DNA of 64,000 nt, taken from UBA10324 sp038326325. GTDB lineage: Bacteria > Bacteroidota > Bacteroidia > Chitinophagales > UBA10324. The number at the start of each line of letters is the position of its first letter. The stretch's first letter is position 1. A program made the position numbers and the translations under genes. The notes under the pieces are model-generated. The model searched no databases and was not told the DNA's origin. It was given only the letters and a program-made list of their open reading frames with translations. The DNA is taken from the NCBI GenBank assembly GCA_038326325.1, contig JBBQJW010000009.1:62001-126000 (forward strand). The letters are read 5' to 3'. Of the stretch, positions 41,956 to 51,608 are shown in pieces.

Positions 41956-42140
41956 TTTGAAAATGATTTATGTTTTTAATGGTTTAATTTTTAGAAATTT
42001 GGTGCTGCACTTTTTACAAATTATATGCCGATGAACGAAGGTCCTTTGAAAATTATTTTACGGAACGAAAAACTATTTTTCATTTTGGTAAGTAATAATC
42101 TTAACTTTTTGAAGCGTTGTCAGGCAGCTAAAGTTACACT

Positions 42141-42926
42141 ATGATTTTAAAATTCAGCAAGTATCAGGGAGCGGGAAATGATTTCGTCATGTTAAATGGC
42201 AATAACATTTCAGAATTAAAAAGTTCAGACATAAAAAAACTTTGCGACCGGTATTTCGGAATTGGAGCCGATGGATTAATCATCATTAAAAAATCTGTAG
42301 CTGCTGACTATGAAATGGTGTATTACAATGCTGATGGAAATATTGGCAGTATGTGTGGCAATGGTGCACGATGCGCTGCAAAATTTTCACTCGCTCAGGG
42401 AATCATTCAATCCAACATTATTAATTTCAAAGCTTACGATGGAAATCACACTGCTAAAATTTTTCCTGATGGAGTGGTTAAAATCAGCATGAGCGAGGTT
42501 AAAAAATGGGAGAGGAGAGGAGATGATTTTATATTGGATACAGGCTCCCCGCATTATGTTAAATATGTTTCCGGGCTTTCTGAAGTGAGTGTAAAAGAAG
42601 AAGGAAAAAAAATCCGTTACAGTAAAGAATTTGTTGAGTATGGAATCAATGTAAATTTTGCAGAAGAAATAAATGGCGCATTGTCAATGAGAACTTATGA
42701 GCGCGGAGTAGAAGATGAAACTTTAGCCTGTGGAACCGGAACTGTTGCTGTTGCTCTTTGCAATTTATTAAAAAACAAAAGTCTTATAGTTGGAAAATAT
42801 GAAGTTGCGATAAATGCCTTAGGAGGCGATTTAAAAGTTATAGTTGAATATGGAAACGATATTTTCAAAAACATTTACCTCATAGGTCCTGCTGAAAAAG
42901 TTTTCGATGGAGAGTTTGAACTGTGA
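42141..42926 (+). CDS. dapF: Diaminopimelate epimerase
   Basis: A 261-residue cytoplasmic enzyme that converts LL- to meso-diaminopimelate for lysine and peptidoglycan. The start FSKYQGAGNDFVMLNG is characteristic. The two catalytic cysteines are Cys72 in GSMCGNGARC and about Cys197 in ETLACGTGTVAVA, acting as opposed acid and base. Length is normal. It pairs functionally with mpl in this window, which recycles meso-DAP tripeptide. Confidence 0.95.
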   Translation: MILKFSKYQGAGNDFVMLNGNNISELKSSDIKKLCDRYFGIGADGLIIIKKSVAADYEMVYYNADGNIGSMCGNGARCAAKFSLAQGIIQSNIINFKAYDGNHTAKIFPDGVVKISMSEVKKWERRGDDFILDTGSPHYVKYVSGLSEVSVKEEGKKIRYSKEFVEYGINVNFAEEINGALSMRTYERGVEDETLACGTGTVAVALCNLLKNKSLIVGKYEVAINALGGDLKVIVEYGNDIFKNIYLIGPAEKVFDGEFEL

Positions 42927-43001
42927 AAAATATTCTGACAGTCTTCTGACAAATCATTTGACTTTTATTAATGAAATTTGAGATTAAGGTAAAATGATTT
43001 T

Positions 43002-43715
43002 ATGAGTACAGTTTATTATCTCCCCATATTAACCGCCTTGCTTTCTGCACTGTTCTGCATTGAACTTATTCGTCAGTGGTTTAAAAGTCCGTCAAGATTT
43101 TTTGGTTGGTGGATTGTTGGAATATTTTTTTATGGTGCAGGAACGGTTCCGGAAGCCATTACTGCATTCGTTGGTTGGAACGAATATGTTTTTAAAGCGT
43201 GGTACATACTTGGCGCTTTGATTGGCGGATTTCCATTAGCACAGGGGACAATTTATCTGATCATAAAAAAAAATCCGGCTGATTTTTTATCTGTACTTTT
43301 TATTCCTGTAATTATCGTTGGTGCAATAGATGTAATTCTTAGTCCAATTGATTATTCTCAAATTGAAACTTATAGATTATCAGGAAAAGTGTTACAGGCA
43401 CAGGAAATTAAAATTTTCACGATTGTAATTAATACTTATTCATTATTGTTTTTTGTAGGAGGAACAGTTTATTCTGCGGTCGGTTATTGGCGAAAAAAAT
43501 TATCACTCAATCGTTGTTACGGTAACCTGTTAATTGCTTTTGGTGGACTGCTACCGGGAATAGGCGGTGCTTTCATGCACTTTGAGCACAATGCTGCTCT
43601 CTACATTTCTGAATTTCTGGGGATTATTTTTATTTATCTCGGCTATACAGTTTATAAAAACGATAAGCCAAATAAGATTCCGATTAAGACAAGATCAGAA
43701 GTTAATCCCTTTTAA
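43002..43715 (+). CDS. Seven-span membrane protein of unknown function
   Basis: A 237-residue protein with about seven hydrophobic helices (YLPILTALLSALFCIELI, WWIVGIFFYGAGTVPEAI, AWYILGALIGGFPLAQGTIY, FIPVIIVGAIDVIL, VINTYSLLFFVGGTVYSAV, LLIAFGGLLPGIGGAFM, YISEFLGIIFIYLGYTVY) and a short basic C-terminus. The layout resembles sensory or transport membrane proteins, but no family motif was recognised. Its 3' end overlaps the convergent LytTR gene by 21 bases. Confidence 0.7.
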   Translation: MSTVYYLPILTALLSALFCIELIRQWFKSPSRFFGWWIVGIFFYGAGTVPEAITAFVGWNEYVFKAWYILGALIGGFPLAQGTIYLIIKKNPADFLSVLFIPVIIVGAIDVILSPIDYSQIETYRLSGKVLQAQEIKIFTIVINTYSLLFFVGGTVYSAVGYWRKKLSLNRCYGNLLIAFGGLLPGIGGAFMHFEHNAALYISEFLGIIFIYLGYTVYKNDKPNKIPIKTRSEVNPF

Positions 43716-44108
43716 TTTGGTTATATGAAATCGAATTAGCTTTTCTTTTCTGCGGGAAGCAGTTACTATTTCAGTATTTCGCAAGGTAATTACCAAGGGA
43801 GAATTAGTTGTTACACCAGTAACATAACACAGATTAATAATGTATGATTTATGAATCCTGGCAAGCAACGGATTAGTAATTTTTTTTTCGTGCTGCGCAA
43901 TATTATAGGAGTTCATAATTACAGACCTATCAGCAAGATAGAATTTTGAATAGCTGCCGTCAGCTTCAATTTTTACTAATTCGCTCGCACGAATTACCTT
44001 TTTAATTTTCTTATTCGTGTTTAAAATAAATTGTTCATCTAATGAATTAAAATGCGGTGTTAAGTCCAGATTTATCTTATTGTCATTTGAGTTAGCAATA
44101 GATTTCAA
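43695..44108 (-). CDS. LytTR-domain DNA-binding regulator without receiver
   Basis: A 137-residue protein. The first ~35 residues are a variable lead, and residues about 40-137 are a LytTR DNA-binding domain: ELVKIEADGSYSKFYLADRS, LLARIHKSYIINLCYVTGV, VITLRNTEIVTASRRKEKLI. The usual N-terminal receiver domain is missing, so it is a stand-alone LytTR regulator, a form common in Bacteroidota. It may respond to expression level or to a partner. The coding end overlaps the 43002-43715 gene by 21 bases. Confidence 0.88.
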   Translation of the reverse strand: MKSIANSNDNKINLDLTPHFNSLDEQFILNTNKKIKKVIRASELVKIEADGSYSKFYLADRSVIMNSYNIAQHEKKITNPLLARIHKSYIINLCYVTGVTTNSPLVITLRNTEIVTASRRKEKLIRFHITKLKGINF

Positions 44109-44382
44109 ATGCTGTTTACCGTTTAAAATGATCTTAAAAAATCTTAATGCGATAAAGTTGAACAGATATTTGAAAGCGTTAAGAGTTGTTTTGTATTCGG
44201 TAAGAATTATTTGCCTATCGGATAATACACAGTCGGTTTTCTACTGATAAACTAAAATTCCTTATGAAACCCCATTGGATGGATGTGAAGTCCAATATAC
44301 TGGTTTCCCTGTGTAATCATCCTAATTGATTGATATAAATTGTCTTATAATTAATATTATGTTAAGTATTAAAATCAAAAGA
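44109..44382. other. Intergenic stretch between LytTR gene and TPR gene terminator
   Basis: AT-rich, with no gene seen. It must hold the LytTR promoter on the minus strand. No repeat or RNA was recognised. Confidence 0.4.
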
Positions 44383-44407
44383 AAGCCCCGCTATTAAAAC
44401 GGGGCTT
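44383..44407 (-). terminator. Terminator of the gyrA-TPR transcript
   Basis: AAGCCCCG (44383-44390) pairs with CGGGGCTT (44400-44407); on the minus strand a T-rich tract follows. It lies 15 bases after the TPR gene stop. Confidence 0.8.
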
Positions 44408-44421
44408 CTCTATGTGGTTAC

Positions 44422-45585
44422 TTATTTACCTAACTTATCAATAGCTGCCTTCACTTCTGAAAGTTTGTCCATTTGATTTAATGTTGCATATAATTCTTTC
44501 AAGGCGTTAAGTGTTTCAAGGTCATCTCCTTTTATTGCTCTTGCTTTTTCCAAATATGGTAAACTCTTAGACAACAACGCGTCGCTTTCAGCCTTCAGTT
44601 TATCGTAACCTTTTTGATCGCTGGTTGGTAGATTATTCATTGCTTTAATTTTCTCAACAGCTTGGTTATATATCAATGCTCCTAAGCTATAGTTGGCTGT
44701 AAAATCTGAAGGATTCAATTCTATTGCTTTCTCATAAGCCTTTCGAGCGTTTAAAGTATCCTTTGTGTTTTCATATGCGCTTCCAAGTGCCTGATACAAA
44801 TCTCCACGAGTTGGTTCTTTAGTAATTGCCGCCTGAAGCTTTTCAATTACTTCGTTGAAACGATGACTGAATAAATAAAGATTCAATTGCTTAATGCGAA
44901 GATTCTGATCGGTTGGAAATTTTGCAATTCCTTTATCTAACTGTGCGATTGCTCCGGTTGTATCATTGGATGCAATTGATATGTCAGCAAGGTTTGAATA
45001 AATTTCAGGGTCTTCGAAATGCTTATCGTTTATGAGCGTGTTGTAAATCTTAGTTGCTTCATCATACTTCTTTAATTTAACTGCAGCGTTGGCTGCATAA
45101 AAACTTGCTGAAGTGTCAATGATATTTTGCTTGTAAGTTTTGTTTACCAATTCATAAATCGAAGAAACTTTCATGAAGTTATTATAAGCAGTTTGATAGT
45201 CTCGCGCATTGTAAGGAATCACTGCTTCGTTGAAAGTATAATATGCAATCGTGAGCCAGGGATTCATCATGTCAATAGTGAATTCTCCTTTTGCATCTAA
45301 CTCCTGCGCTTTTTTGTAACTATTGTATGCTTCATTCAGGTCATTTACACTTTTGTCTTTTCGAGTTGTGTCGTTATAAATAGCGAGATAAATATTTCCA
45401 CGATAAAACCAGGTCTTAGCAAGGTTGATTGTGGTTGCTTCAATTGAAGCGGCATTGATTGCAGTTCTCGCTTTATCAAGTTCTCCGTTGTTTAAATAAT
45501 TCCATGCGCTTACAACTTGTGATTTCTGTGCAAATGAAATTGTGCTGAGTGTTACAGCTATCAAAACAAAAATGATTCTCTTCAT
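44422..45585 (-). CDS. Exported tetratricopeptide-repeat protein
   Basis: A 387-residue protein with a signal peptide (MKRIIFVLIAVTLSTISFAQ) and TPR repeats over most of its length. Clear units include AKTWFYRGNIYLAIYNDTTR, DPEIYSNLADISIASNDTTG and YQALGSAYENTKDTLNARKA. No catalytic motif is present, so it should act as a protein-protein scaffold in the periplasm. It starts 58 bases after the gyrA stop; gyrA-TPR pairs recur in Bacteroidota, but the link is unexplained. Confidence 0.85.
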   Translation of the reverse strand: MKRIIFVLIAVTLSTISFAQKSQVVSAWNYLNNGELDKARTAINAASIEATTINLAKTWFYRGNIYLAIYNDTTRKDKSVNDLNEAYNSYKKAQELDAKGEFTIDMMNPWLTIAYYTFNEAVIPYNARDYQTAYNNFMKVSSIYELVNKTYKQNIIDTSASFYAANAAVKLKKYDEATKIYNTLINDKHFEDPEIYSNLADISIASNDTTGAIAQLDKGIAKFPTDQNLRIKQLNLYLFSHRFNEVIEKLQAAITKEPTRGDLYQALGSAYENTKDTLNARKAYEKAIELNPSDFTANYSLGALIYNQAVEKIKAMNNLPTSDQKGYDKLKAESDALLSKSLPYLEKARAIKGDDLETLNALKELYATLNQMDKLSEVKAAIDKLGK

Positions 45586-45643
45586 TATGTTAAGTGGGTT
45601 GATGTTTTTAATTAATTGTATTGCTTATTATTTCTACTATAAT

Positions 45644-48181
45644 CTATTGAACTTCAGGTGCCGGAGAATCGGTTGGTGAATCGTTATTCAGGTTTTCTCC
45701 TTCGGTTGATGGTGTGTCAATATTAGTTTCCGGAATGATCATTTCGGAATCAATTTTTGCAACCGAACCAATCACATCATCATCAGCCAGACGAATTAAA
45801 CGAACTCCCTGTGTTGCTCTTCCCTGCACTTTCACTTCATCCATGCTCATTCGAATTGTAACACCCGAACGATTAATAATCATCAATTCATCTTTTTCGG
45901 TAATATCCTTTAAAGCAATTAACCGACCAGTCTTGGGTGTAACACTTAATGTCTTCACTCCTTTTCCTCCACGATTAGTAATTCTGTATTCATCGAGGTC
46001 AGAGCGCTTGCCATACCCCTTTTCTGAGACCACCAGAATAGTTGACTCTTTATCGTCTTTGTCAATGGTGATGATTCCAATTACCTCATCGGTCTTTGTA
46101 CAGGTAATTCCCTTCACACCAATAGCAGTTCTGCCTACAGCGCGGAATTTATTTTCGGGGAAACGAATAGCGCGACCCGAACGAACTGCGATTAATATTT
46201 CACAATTGCCGTTGGTTTGTTTCACATCTAACAATTCATCACCTTCTTCAATTGTTATAGCAATGATTCCGTTGTTGCGGGGACGGCTGAATTGTTCGAG
46301 TGTTGTTTTCTTAATGGTTCCTTGCTTGGTACAGAATATCAGGAAGTGAGACTTTAAATATTCAGGATCATCGAGATGACGAATATCAATAATCGCTTTC
46401 ACTGAATCACCTGCTTCGAGATTCAATAAGTTTTGTACCGCTCTTCCTTTTCCAGTTTTATTTCCTTCGGGAATGGTGTACACTTTTTTCCAGAAACATT
46501 TTCCTTTATCAGTAAATATTAAAAGGTAATCGTGTGTGCTGGCAACAAAAATCTTTTCAATAAAATCTTCGTCGCGAGCGCTGCCACCCATTGCTCCTTT
46601 GCCGCCACGACCTTGCACACGATATTCGGATAAAGAAGTGCGCTTGATATAACCCAAATGCGAAATGGTAATCACCATGTCTTCTTCCTGAATGAGATCT
46701 TCCATATCAATCTCATCGGCGTTCATGACAATATCAGTCTTGCGCTCGTCGCCGTACTTGGTTTTTATTTCAATCATTTCATCCTTGATGATTTTGAATC
46801 GCAACACTTCATCAGATAGAATCTCTTTGAAGTAGGCAATCATTTTCATCAACTCTTCGTACTCTGCTTTTATTTTATCACGCTCTAATCCCGTGAGGCG
46901 CGATAAACGCATTTCGAGAATTGCTTTCGATTGCAACTCAGATAAACCGAAGGTGCTCATCAAACCTTCGCGTGCAATATCAGGAGTTTGAGAACCGCGT
47001 ATCAATGCAATTACTTCGTCTAGGTGATCGAGTGCAATTAATAATCCTTCGAGAATGTGAGCACGCTTTTCTGCTTCAGCTAAATCGAACTTTGTTCTAC
47101 GAACAACAACTTCATGTCGGAACTCAACAAAACTTCTTGTCATGTCAAGCAAGTTCATCAACTTCGGACGACCATGATCTAATGCAATATTATTTATGCT
47201 GAACGATGACTGTAACGGTGTGTACTGATACAGTTGATTCAACACCACATTCGGAATTGCATCTTTTTTCAATTCAACAACCACACGCATTCCATCGCGA
47301 TCTGATTCATCGCGCACTTCGGAAATACCTTCAATCTTTTTCTCACCAACTAATTCATACATTTTAATAATGCACGAAGCTTTATTTACCTGGTAAGGAA
47401 TTTCGGTGAAAATGATTCGCTCGCGACCACTCTTCAATGTTTCGAAAGTGGATTTCGCCCGAACAATCACACGACCTCTTCCGGTTTTAAATCCTTCCTT
47501 CACTCCTGCTAAACCATAGATGGTTCCACCCGTGGGGAAGTCGGGAGCTTTAACGAAATTCATTAACTCTTCAACAGTAATTTCTTTATTATCAATATAA
47601 GCGATAATACCATCAACAACTTCAGATAAATTGTGAGGAAGAATATTGGTTGCCATTCCCACTGCAATACCTGATGCTCCATTTACCAACAATGCCGGAA
47701 TGCGCGAAGGCATTACAGTTGGCTCCTTTAAAGTATCATCGAAGTTGAGTTGAAAGTCAACAGTATCTTTTTCTAAATCAGCTAAAATTTCTTCAGCTAT
47801 TTTTTGCAATCGCGCTTCGGTGTAACGCATTGCTGCAGGACTATCACCATCCACACTACCAAAGTTTCCCTGACCATCAACCAACGGATAACGCAAACTC
47901 CACTCCTGCGCCATGCGCACCATTGCTTCATAAACGGAAGAGTCGCCGTGCGGGTGAAACTTACCGAGCACCTCTCCCACTATTCTCGCCGACTTTTTAT
48001 AAGGGCGATTGCTCATAACACCGAGTTCATACATACCGAACAGCACACGACGCTGCACGGGTTTTAAACCATCGCGCACATCAGGTATGGCGCGCGATAC
48101 TATTACCGACATCGAGTAATCGATGTAGGCGGTTTTCATTTCATCTTCAATATTTATCGGGATAATTTTTTCTCCTTCCAT
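45644..48181 (-). CDS. gyrA: DNA gyrase subunit A
   Basis: An 845-residue subunit that cuts and rejoins DNA during negative supercoiling. The catalytic tyrosine is Tyr120 in SPAAMRYTEARL. The quinolone-resistance region HPHGDSSVYEAMVRM keeps Ser81 and an acidic Glu85, so no classical resistance change is seen. The C-terminal DNA-wrapping domain carries the GyrA box QGRGGKGAMGG, and the protein ends in an acidic, low-complexity tail (about the last 35 residues). The window motif TGTWACA appears here only twice, so this long gene is motif-poor. Confidence 0.96.
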   Translation of the reverse strand: MEGEKIIPINIEDEMKTAYIDYSMSVIVSRAIPDVRDGLKPVQRRVLFGMYELGVMSNRPYKKSARIVGEVLGKFHPHGDSSVYEAMVRMAQEWSLRYPLVDGQGNFGSVDGDSPAAMRYTEARLQKIAEEILADLEKDTVDFQLNFDDTLKEPTVMPSRIPALLVNGASGIAVGMATNILPHNLSEVVDGIIAYIDNKEITVEELMNFVKAPDFPTGGTIYGLAGVKEGFKTGRGRVIVRAKSTFETLKSGRERIIFTEIPYQVNKASCIIKMYELVGEKKIEGISEVRDESDRDGMRVVVELKKDAIPNVVLNQLYQYTPLQSSFSINNIALDHGRPKLMNLLDMTRSFVEFRHEVVVRRTKFDLAEAEKRAHILEGLLIALDHLDEVIALIRGSQTPDIAREGLMSTFGLSELQSKAILEMRLSRLTGLERDKIKAEYEELMKMIAYFKEILSDEVLRFKIIKDEMIEIKTKYGDERKTDIVMNADEIDMEDLIQEEDMVITISHLGYIKRTSLSEYRVQGRGGKGAMGGSARDEDFIEKIFVASTHDYLLIFTDKGKCFWKKVYTIPEGNKTGKGRAVQNLLNLEAGDSVKAIIDIRHLDDPEYLKSHFLIFCTKQGTIKKTTLEQFSRPRNNGIIAITIEEGDELLDVKQTNGNCEILIAVRSGRAIRFPENKFRAVGRTAIGVKGITCTKTDEVIGIITIDKDDKESTILVVSEKGYGKRSDLDEYRITNRGGKGVKTLSVTPKTGRLIALKDITEKDELMIINRSGVTIRMSMDEVKVQGRATQGVRLIRLADDDVIGSVAKIDSEMIIPETNIDTPSTEGENLNNDSPTDSPAPEVQ

Positions 48182-48289
48182 GCTTGGTTGGTTCCGGGTT
48201 GCGGGTTTTTAATTTTTAGTTTGTTGAATTGAAAAATCGGAGTAAAAAAACTCAAATATTTCTCCTTTTTTCATTGCCTCAAATGTAAG

Positions 48290-48297
48290 TTGAACAG
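48290..48297 (-). promoter_or_regulatory. -7 box of gyrA
   Basis: Read on the minus strand, this is TACATTTG, an exact TAnnTTTG match and the same octamer as the SRP RNA promoter. It implies a leader of about 100 bases. Confidence 0.5.
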
Positions 48298-48561
48298 CCC
48301 GCTATTCCTTGCATTTTATTGATTATTTTATCACCGAATTGTCAACATTTTATTGTCGGTTTAGTTGTGATATTTTTAGAATGACAGTTGCAATTTTGAA
48401 AATGTTTTTTTTAATAGAAAACCTTTTAGTCTGAAATTTATATCTGTAAAGTAATAAAAATGTTAGAGGTGTTACAGTTAAGTAAGCTAAGATGGATAAT
48501 GGAATATTGTCGTTTGTGTTAAACTCGCTGGTGAAAACACAAAGGTGAGGGCGCAATCTTA

Positions 48562-48569
48562 TTACATTT
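48562..48569 (+). promoter_or_regulatory. -7 box of fmt
   Basis: TACATTTG matches TAnnTTTG exactly and lies 13 bases before a possible ATG at 48583 and 37 bases before the ATG at 48607. Confidence 0.5.
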
Positions 48570-48606
48570 GTTATGAAATAAAATGAATTATAATAAAAGA
48601 GTTAAT

Positions 48607-49575
48607 ATGACACTGCATAGTTCGAAATTAAGAATAGTATTTATGGGCACTCCTGAATTTGCAGTGCCATCGCTTGACATACTTGTTAAAAATAATTTCA
48701 ATGTTGTTGGGGTTGTTACAGCACCCGACAAGCCCGCCGGACGAGGATTGCAACTGAAAGCATCTGCCGTTAAGCAGTATGCGGTGGAGAATAACCTGAA
48801 AGTGTTACAGCCCGATAAACTTAAATCGCAAGTGTTTATTGATGAGTTGAAAAAGCTGAAAGCTGATTTGCAAATTGTGGTTGCCTTTCGCATGTTGCCC
48901 GAAGTGGTTTGGCAAATGCCGCGCATTGGCACTTTTAATCTGCACGCTTCCCTCCTTCCGAAGTATCGCGGTGCGGCTCCTATTAACTGGGCGATTATAA
49001 ATGGTGAAACTGTTACAGGCGCCTCCACTTTTTTTCTGGAACATGAGATTGATACCGGCAAAATGATACTGCAAACCTCAGTACCCGTTAGCGAAAACGA
49101 AACAGCCGGCGAACTTCATGATGAACTGATGCAAAAAGGTGCAGCATTGGTTTTAAAAACAGTACAAACTATTGAGAAAGGCAATTACCAACTCACCGCT
49201 CAGACTGTTACAGCAGAAATAAAAACAGCGCCCAAGCTGTTTACCGTTACCTGCCGCATCAATTGGCACAAAACTGTTACAGAAGTACACAACTTAGTGC
49301 GCGGTCTCTCTCCCTTTCCCGCAGCTTTTACAACGCTCAATGGGAAAGCACTTAAGTTGTTTCGTAGTGAGAAGTTGGCAGTTGGCAGTTTACAGTTGGC
49401 AGAGAATACAAGTGTTGGAAAAATTATAACTGACGGTAAAACTTATCTGCATGTGCAGTGCGCCGATGGATTACTTGCTGTTTTGGAACTGCAAATGGAA
49501 GGAAAAAAGAAATTAACTACTGAAGAGTTTCTGAGAGGGTTTAGATTGGAGGAATCGAATTTGAAATTTGAATAA
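48607..49575 (+). CDS. fmt: Methionyl-tRNA formyltransferase
   Basis: A 322-residue enzyme that formylates initiator Met-tRNA. The N-terminal motif LRIVFMGTPEFAVPSLDIL, the GVVTAPDKPAGRG loop, and the folate-binding signature FNLHASLLPKYRGAAPINWA are all present. The ATG at 48607 fits family length; an in-frame ATG at 48583 adds eight residues. In the C-terminal OB-fold domain the string EKLAVGSLQLAEN is encoded by a 28-bp AGTTGGC heptamer array (49373-49400), not seen in typical Fmt. The gene contains five TGTTACA motifs, one of the highest densities here. Confidence 0.94.
   Translation: MTLHSSKLRIVFMGTPEFAVPSLDILVKNNFNVVGVVTAPDKPAGRGLQLKASAVKQYAVENNLKVLQPDKLKSQVFIDELKKLKADLQIVVAFRMLPEVVWQMPRIGTFNLHASLLPKYRGAAPINWAIINGETVTGASTFFLEHEIDTGKMILQTSVPVSENETAGELHDELMQKGAALVLKTVQTIEKGNYQLTAQTVTAEIKTAPKLFTVTCRINWHKTVTEVHNLVRGLSPFPAAFTTLNGKALKLFRSEKLAVGSLQLAENTSVGKIITDGKTYLHVQCADGLLAVLELQMEGKKKLTTEEFLRGFRLEESNLKFE
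49373..49400. repeat. Four-unit AGTTGGC heptanucleotide repeat inside fmt
   Basis: AGTTGGC, AGTTGGC, AGTTTAC, AGTTGGC: 28 bases, encoding LAVGSLQLA in the C-terminal domain. It is the same unit as the prmC insertion at 28045-28072. Confidence 0.85.
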
Positions 49576-49601
49576 AATAACAACTCGTATATCTTGTTAT
49601 T
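49576..49601. terminator. Weak hairpin between convergent fmt and corA genes
   Basis: AATAACAA (49576-49583) pairs with TTGTTATT (49594-49601). It is AT-only apart from one pair and has little T tract, so it is marginal. Confidence 0.35.
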
Positions 49602-49610
49602 ACAATTAAC

Positions 49611-50558
49611 TCACCACCACTTCAGCTTCTTAAACAACCATATCAACCCAATAGAAGTTGTAAAGCAGAAGGCAATAATGAAATAGAAGGTGTATTTATT
49701 TGACTCGTAAGGAATATGCACATTCATACCATACAAACTCGCCATAAGCATCGGTACAGTTAACACGATTGTAACAGAAGTCAATCGCTTCATCACCACA
49801 TTCAGGTTGTTGCTAATGATACTTGCAAAAGCATCCATCGTGCCGCTCAAAATGTTGGTATAAGTGTTCGCCATTTCAAGGGCCTGACTCATATCAATAA
49901 TAGTGTCACCAAAAAACTCCTGCTTGTCTTCGTCAGTCTTTACTCCTAAGAAATCGGTGCGCTGAATTTTCAGCATCATCAATTCATTACTCCGTAGCGA
50001 TGTAACAAAATACACCAAACTCTTTTCAATCTTCAACAACTTCAGCAACTCTTCATTCCGCATCGAATCATACAATTCCTTTTCGTGAGTATTGCTCTCG
50101 TTATTAATTTCTTTCAGAAAATACAGGTAATAAAAAACACACCGATCAAAAATCTGTAACACAAACTTACTTTGGTCAATGGTCGAAACATTCTTTACAT
50201 TGTTATTCAGAAAACAATCAATCACCTGATTTTCATAAGGGCATAGTGTAATAACCACATCTCCCACTAAAATAATCCCCAGCGGAATGGTTTTAAACCG
50301 GGCTTCACGGTCATCTTCCGCTTCGTTAGCCACCGGAATTTTTAATACAATTAATTTCACATCATCTTCCTTCTCGAAACGCGAGCGCTCTTCAATATCT
50401 AAAGAGTCAATTAAAAAGTCAATGGGGATATTGTATTGTTCACTAAGTTTCTTAAGGTGTTCGTGGTTGAAGGGCGGATATATATTTATCCAGCAACCAG
50501 ATTCCGGAGCATCTACTTGTTTAAGTTTGCCATCATATGTTTTCCAGTATTTGATCAT
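49611..50558 (-). CDS. corA: CorA-family magnesium/divalent cation channel
   Basis: A 315-residue inner-membrane channel. The large N-terminal cytoplasmic domain (IKYWKTYDGKLKQV, then WINIYPPFNHEHLKKLSEQY) is followed by the long stalk helix (FGDTIIDMSQALEMANTYTN) and two C-terminal membrane helices. The GMN selectivity motif is in SLYGMNVHIPYE at about residues 277-279. The basic C-terminal end KKLKWW is typical. It may carry Mg2+, Co2+ or Zn2+; the family motif does not separate these. Confidence 0.92.
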   Translation of the reverse strand: MIKYWKTYDGKLKQVDAPESGCWINIYPPFNHEHLKKLSEQYNIPIDFLIDSLDIEERSRFEKEDDVKLIVLKIPVANEAEDDREARFKTIPLGIILVGDVVITLCPYENQVIDCFLNNNVKNVSTIDQSKFVLQIFDRCVFYYLYFLKEINNESNTHEKELYDSMRNEELLKLLKIEKSLVYFVTSLRSNELMMLKIQRTDFLGVKTDEDKQEFFGDTIIDMSQALEMANTYTNILSGTMDAFASIISNNLNVVMKRLTSVTIVLTVPMLMASLYGMNVHIPYESNKYTFYFIIAFCFTTSIGLIWLFKKLKWW

Positions 50559-50717
50559 CCCCGTCCATCTAAATCGGTTAATATTTGGTGCGGCGCGAAA
50601 GTAGTTCTTACCTTTTAGTAGTTTGAAATTATTTTCAAAAAAAATTCAATCAATTCATAAAATCTGATTTTTTGTTTCGATTGAATTAATATCTTTCATC
50701 CCTCAAAAAATATTTAC

Positions 50718-51596
50718 ATGACAAAAGAAAAGTCTCTTGCCGAAAAAATAAAATCATATTCAACTCTTGCATTAAGCATTCTTGCAACAACAGAAGCAGC
50801 CAACGCGCAGGTTATTTATACTGATGTAAATCCTGACACAACTGTTCAAAGCAATGGAACTTACGGACTTGATTTGAATAATGATGGTGTAACAGATTTT
50901 AATTTGGTTCAATTCAATGGCAGTGGCGCAGATGGTGTAGCGATTACCCCTATTCAGAGTAATGCTTTCGCCAATAGTTCTGTTACTATTGGACCTTATA
51001 CTGTGCCTTCTCCTGATACTTTAAATTTCGGAGATACCATTGATGTAAATCTTAACTGGCAACAAATTGTCCCTGCAACTTCCACTTCATCAGGTGCTGC
51101 AAGCAGTACTTTTATTTTAGGATTAAACTTTCCGCAATTTACAATTACCGGAGGAAATTGGTTTAATGCAGGTGAACATTATTTAGGATTAAAATTTAAA
51201 ATCGGAACCGTTGATTATTACGGATGGGCTCGTCTTGAATTAAGCGAAGGTGCAACTCAATTTACTTTAAAGGATTACGCATATTACGCCGAGAGTAATA
51301 AATTAATTCTCGCTGGTCAACAATTTTCTGATGCTGTAACAGAAATAAATAAATCTGAAAATCAACTTTTAAAATTATTTGTTGCTGACAATAAATTATC
51401 AATACATATTTTAAACAACGAAATTATAGGAGGTAAAGTCGAAGTGTTAAATACAGAAGGACAAATAGTTTCTGTTTCAGAAATTTCTAAAAATGAATTT
51501 GCACTTGATTTGAAAATGCTTCCTTCCGGACTGTATTTTATTCGTGCAGGGAAGAATGAAAAACAACAGACTAATAAAATTTTAATTCATAGATAA
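50718..51596 (+). CDS. Secreted T9SS type A protein, unknown ligand
   Basis: A 292-residue protein. The charged start MTKEKSLAEKIKSYSTLALS leads into a signal region cleaved after AANAQ. The mature part opens with TYGLDLNNDGVTDFNLVQFN, a Ca-binding-like D-x-N-x-D loop, and continues as a beta-sandwich (YLGLKFKIGTVDYYGWARLE). A type A T9SS tail (ENQLLKLFVADNKLSIHILN to NKILIHR) ends the protein. This layout is frequent in Bacteroidota as short surface proteins. No enzymatic motif was seen. Confidence 0.8.
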   Translation: MTKEKSLAEKIKSYSTLALSILATTEAANAQVIYTDVNPDTTVQSNGTYGLDLNNDGVTDFNLVQFNGSGADGVAITPIQSNAFANSSVTIGPYTVPSPDTLNFGDTIDVNLNWQQIVPATSTSSGAASSTFILGLNFPQFTITGGNWFNAGEHYLGLKFKIGTVDYYGWARLELSEGATQFTLKDYAYYAESNKLILAGQQFSDAVTEINKSENQLLKLFVADNKLSIHILNNEIIGGKVEVLNTEGQIVSVSEISKNEFALDLKMLPSGLYFIRAGKNEKQQTNKILIHR

Positions 51597-51608
51597 AATA
51601 TTTTAAAA

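Larger units (their letters stand above)
48182..48606. other. Divergent intergenic region between gyrA and fmt
   Basis: It holds one promoter for each side (48290 and 48562) and one TGTTACA motif at 48471-48477. A 68-codon minus-strand frame (48350-48556) has no family similarity and low-complexity composition, so I do not call it a gene. Confidence 0.5.

Noticed and set aside
45714..46349. 211-codon frame antisense to gyrA
   Set aside because: It is a composition-driven shadow of the gyrA coding strand with no recognisable protein features.
45644..48181. Quinolone-resistance change in GyrA
   Set aside because: The Ser and acidic positions of the resistance region are both retained.
48350..48556. 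68-codon minus-strand frame between gyrA and fmt
   Set aside because: No family similarity, low-complexity AT-rich sequence, and a position across the divergent promoters.
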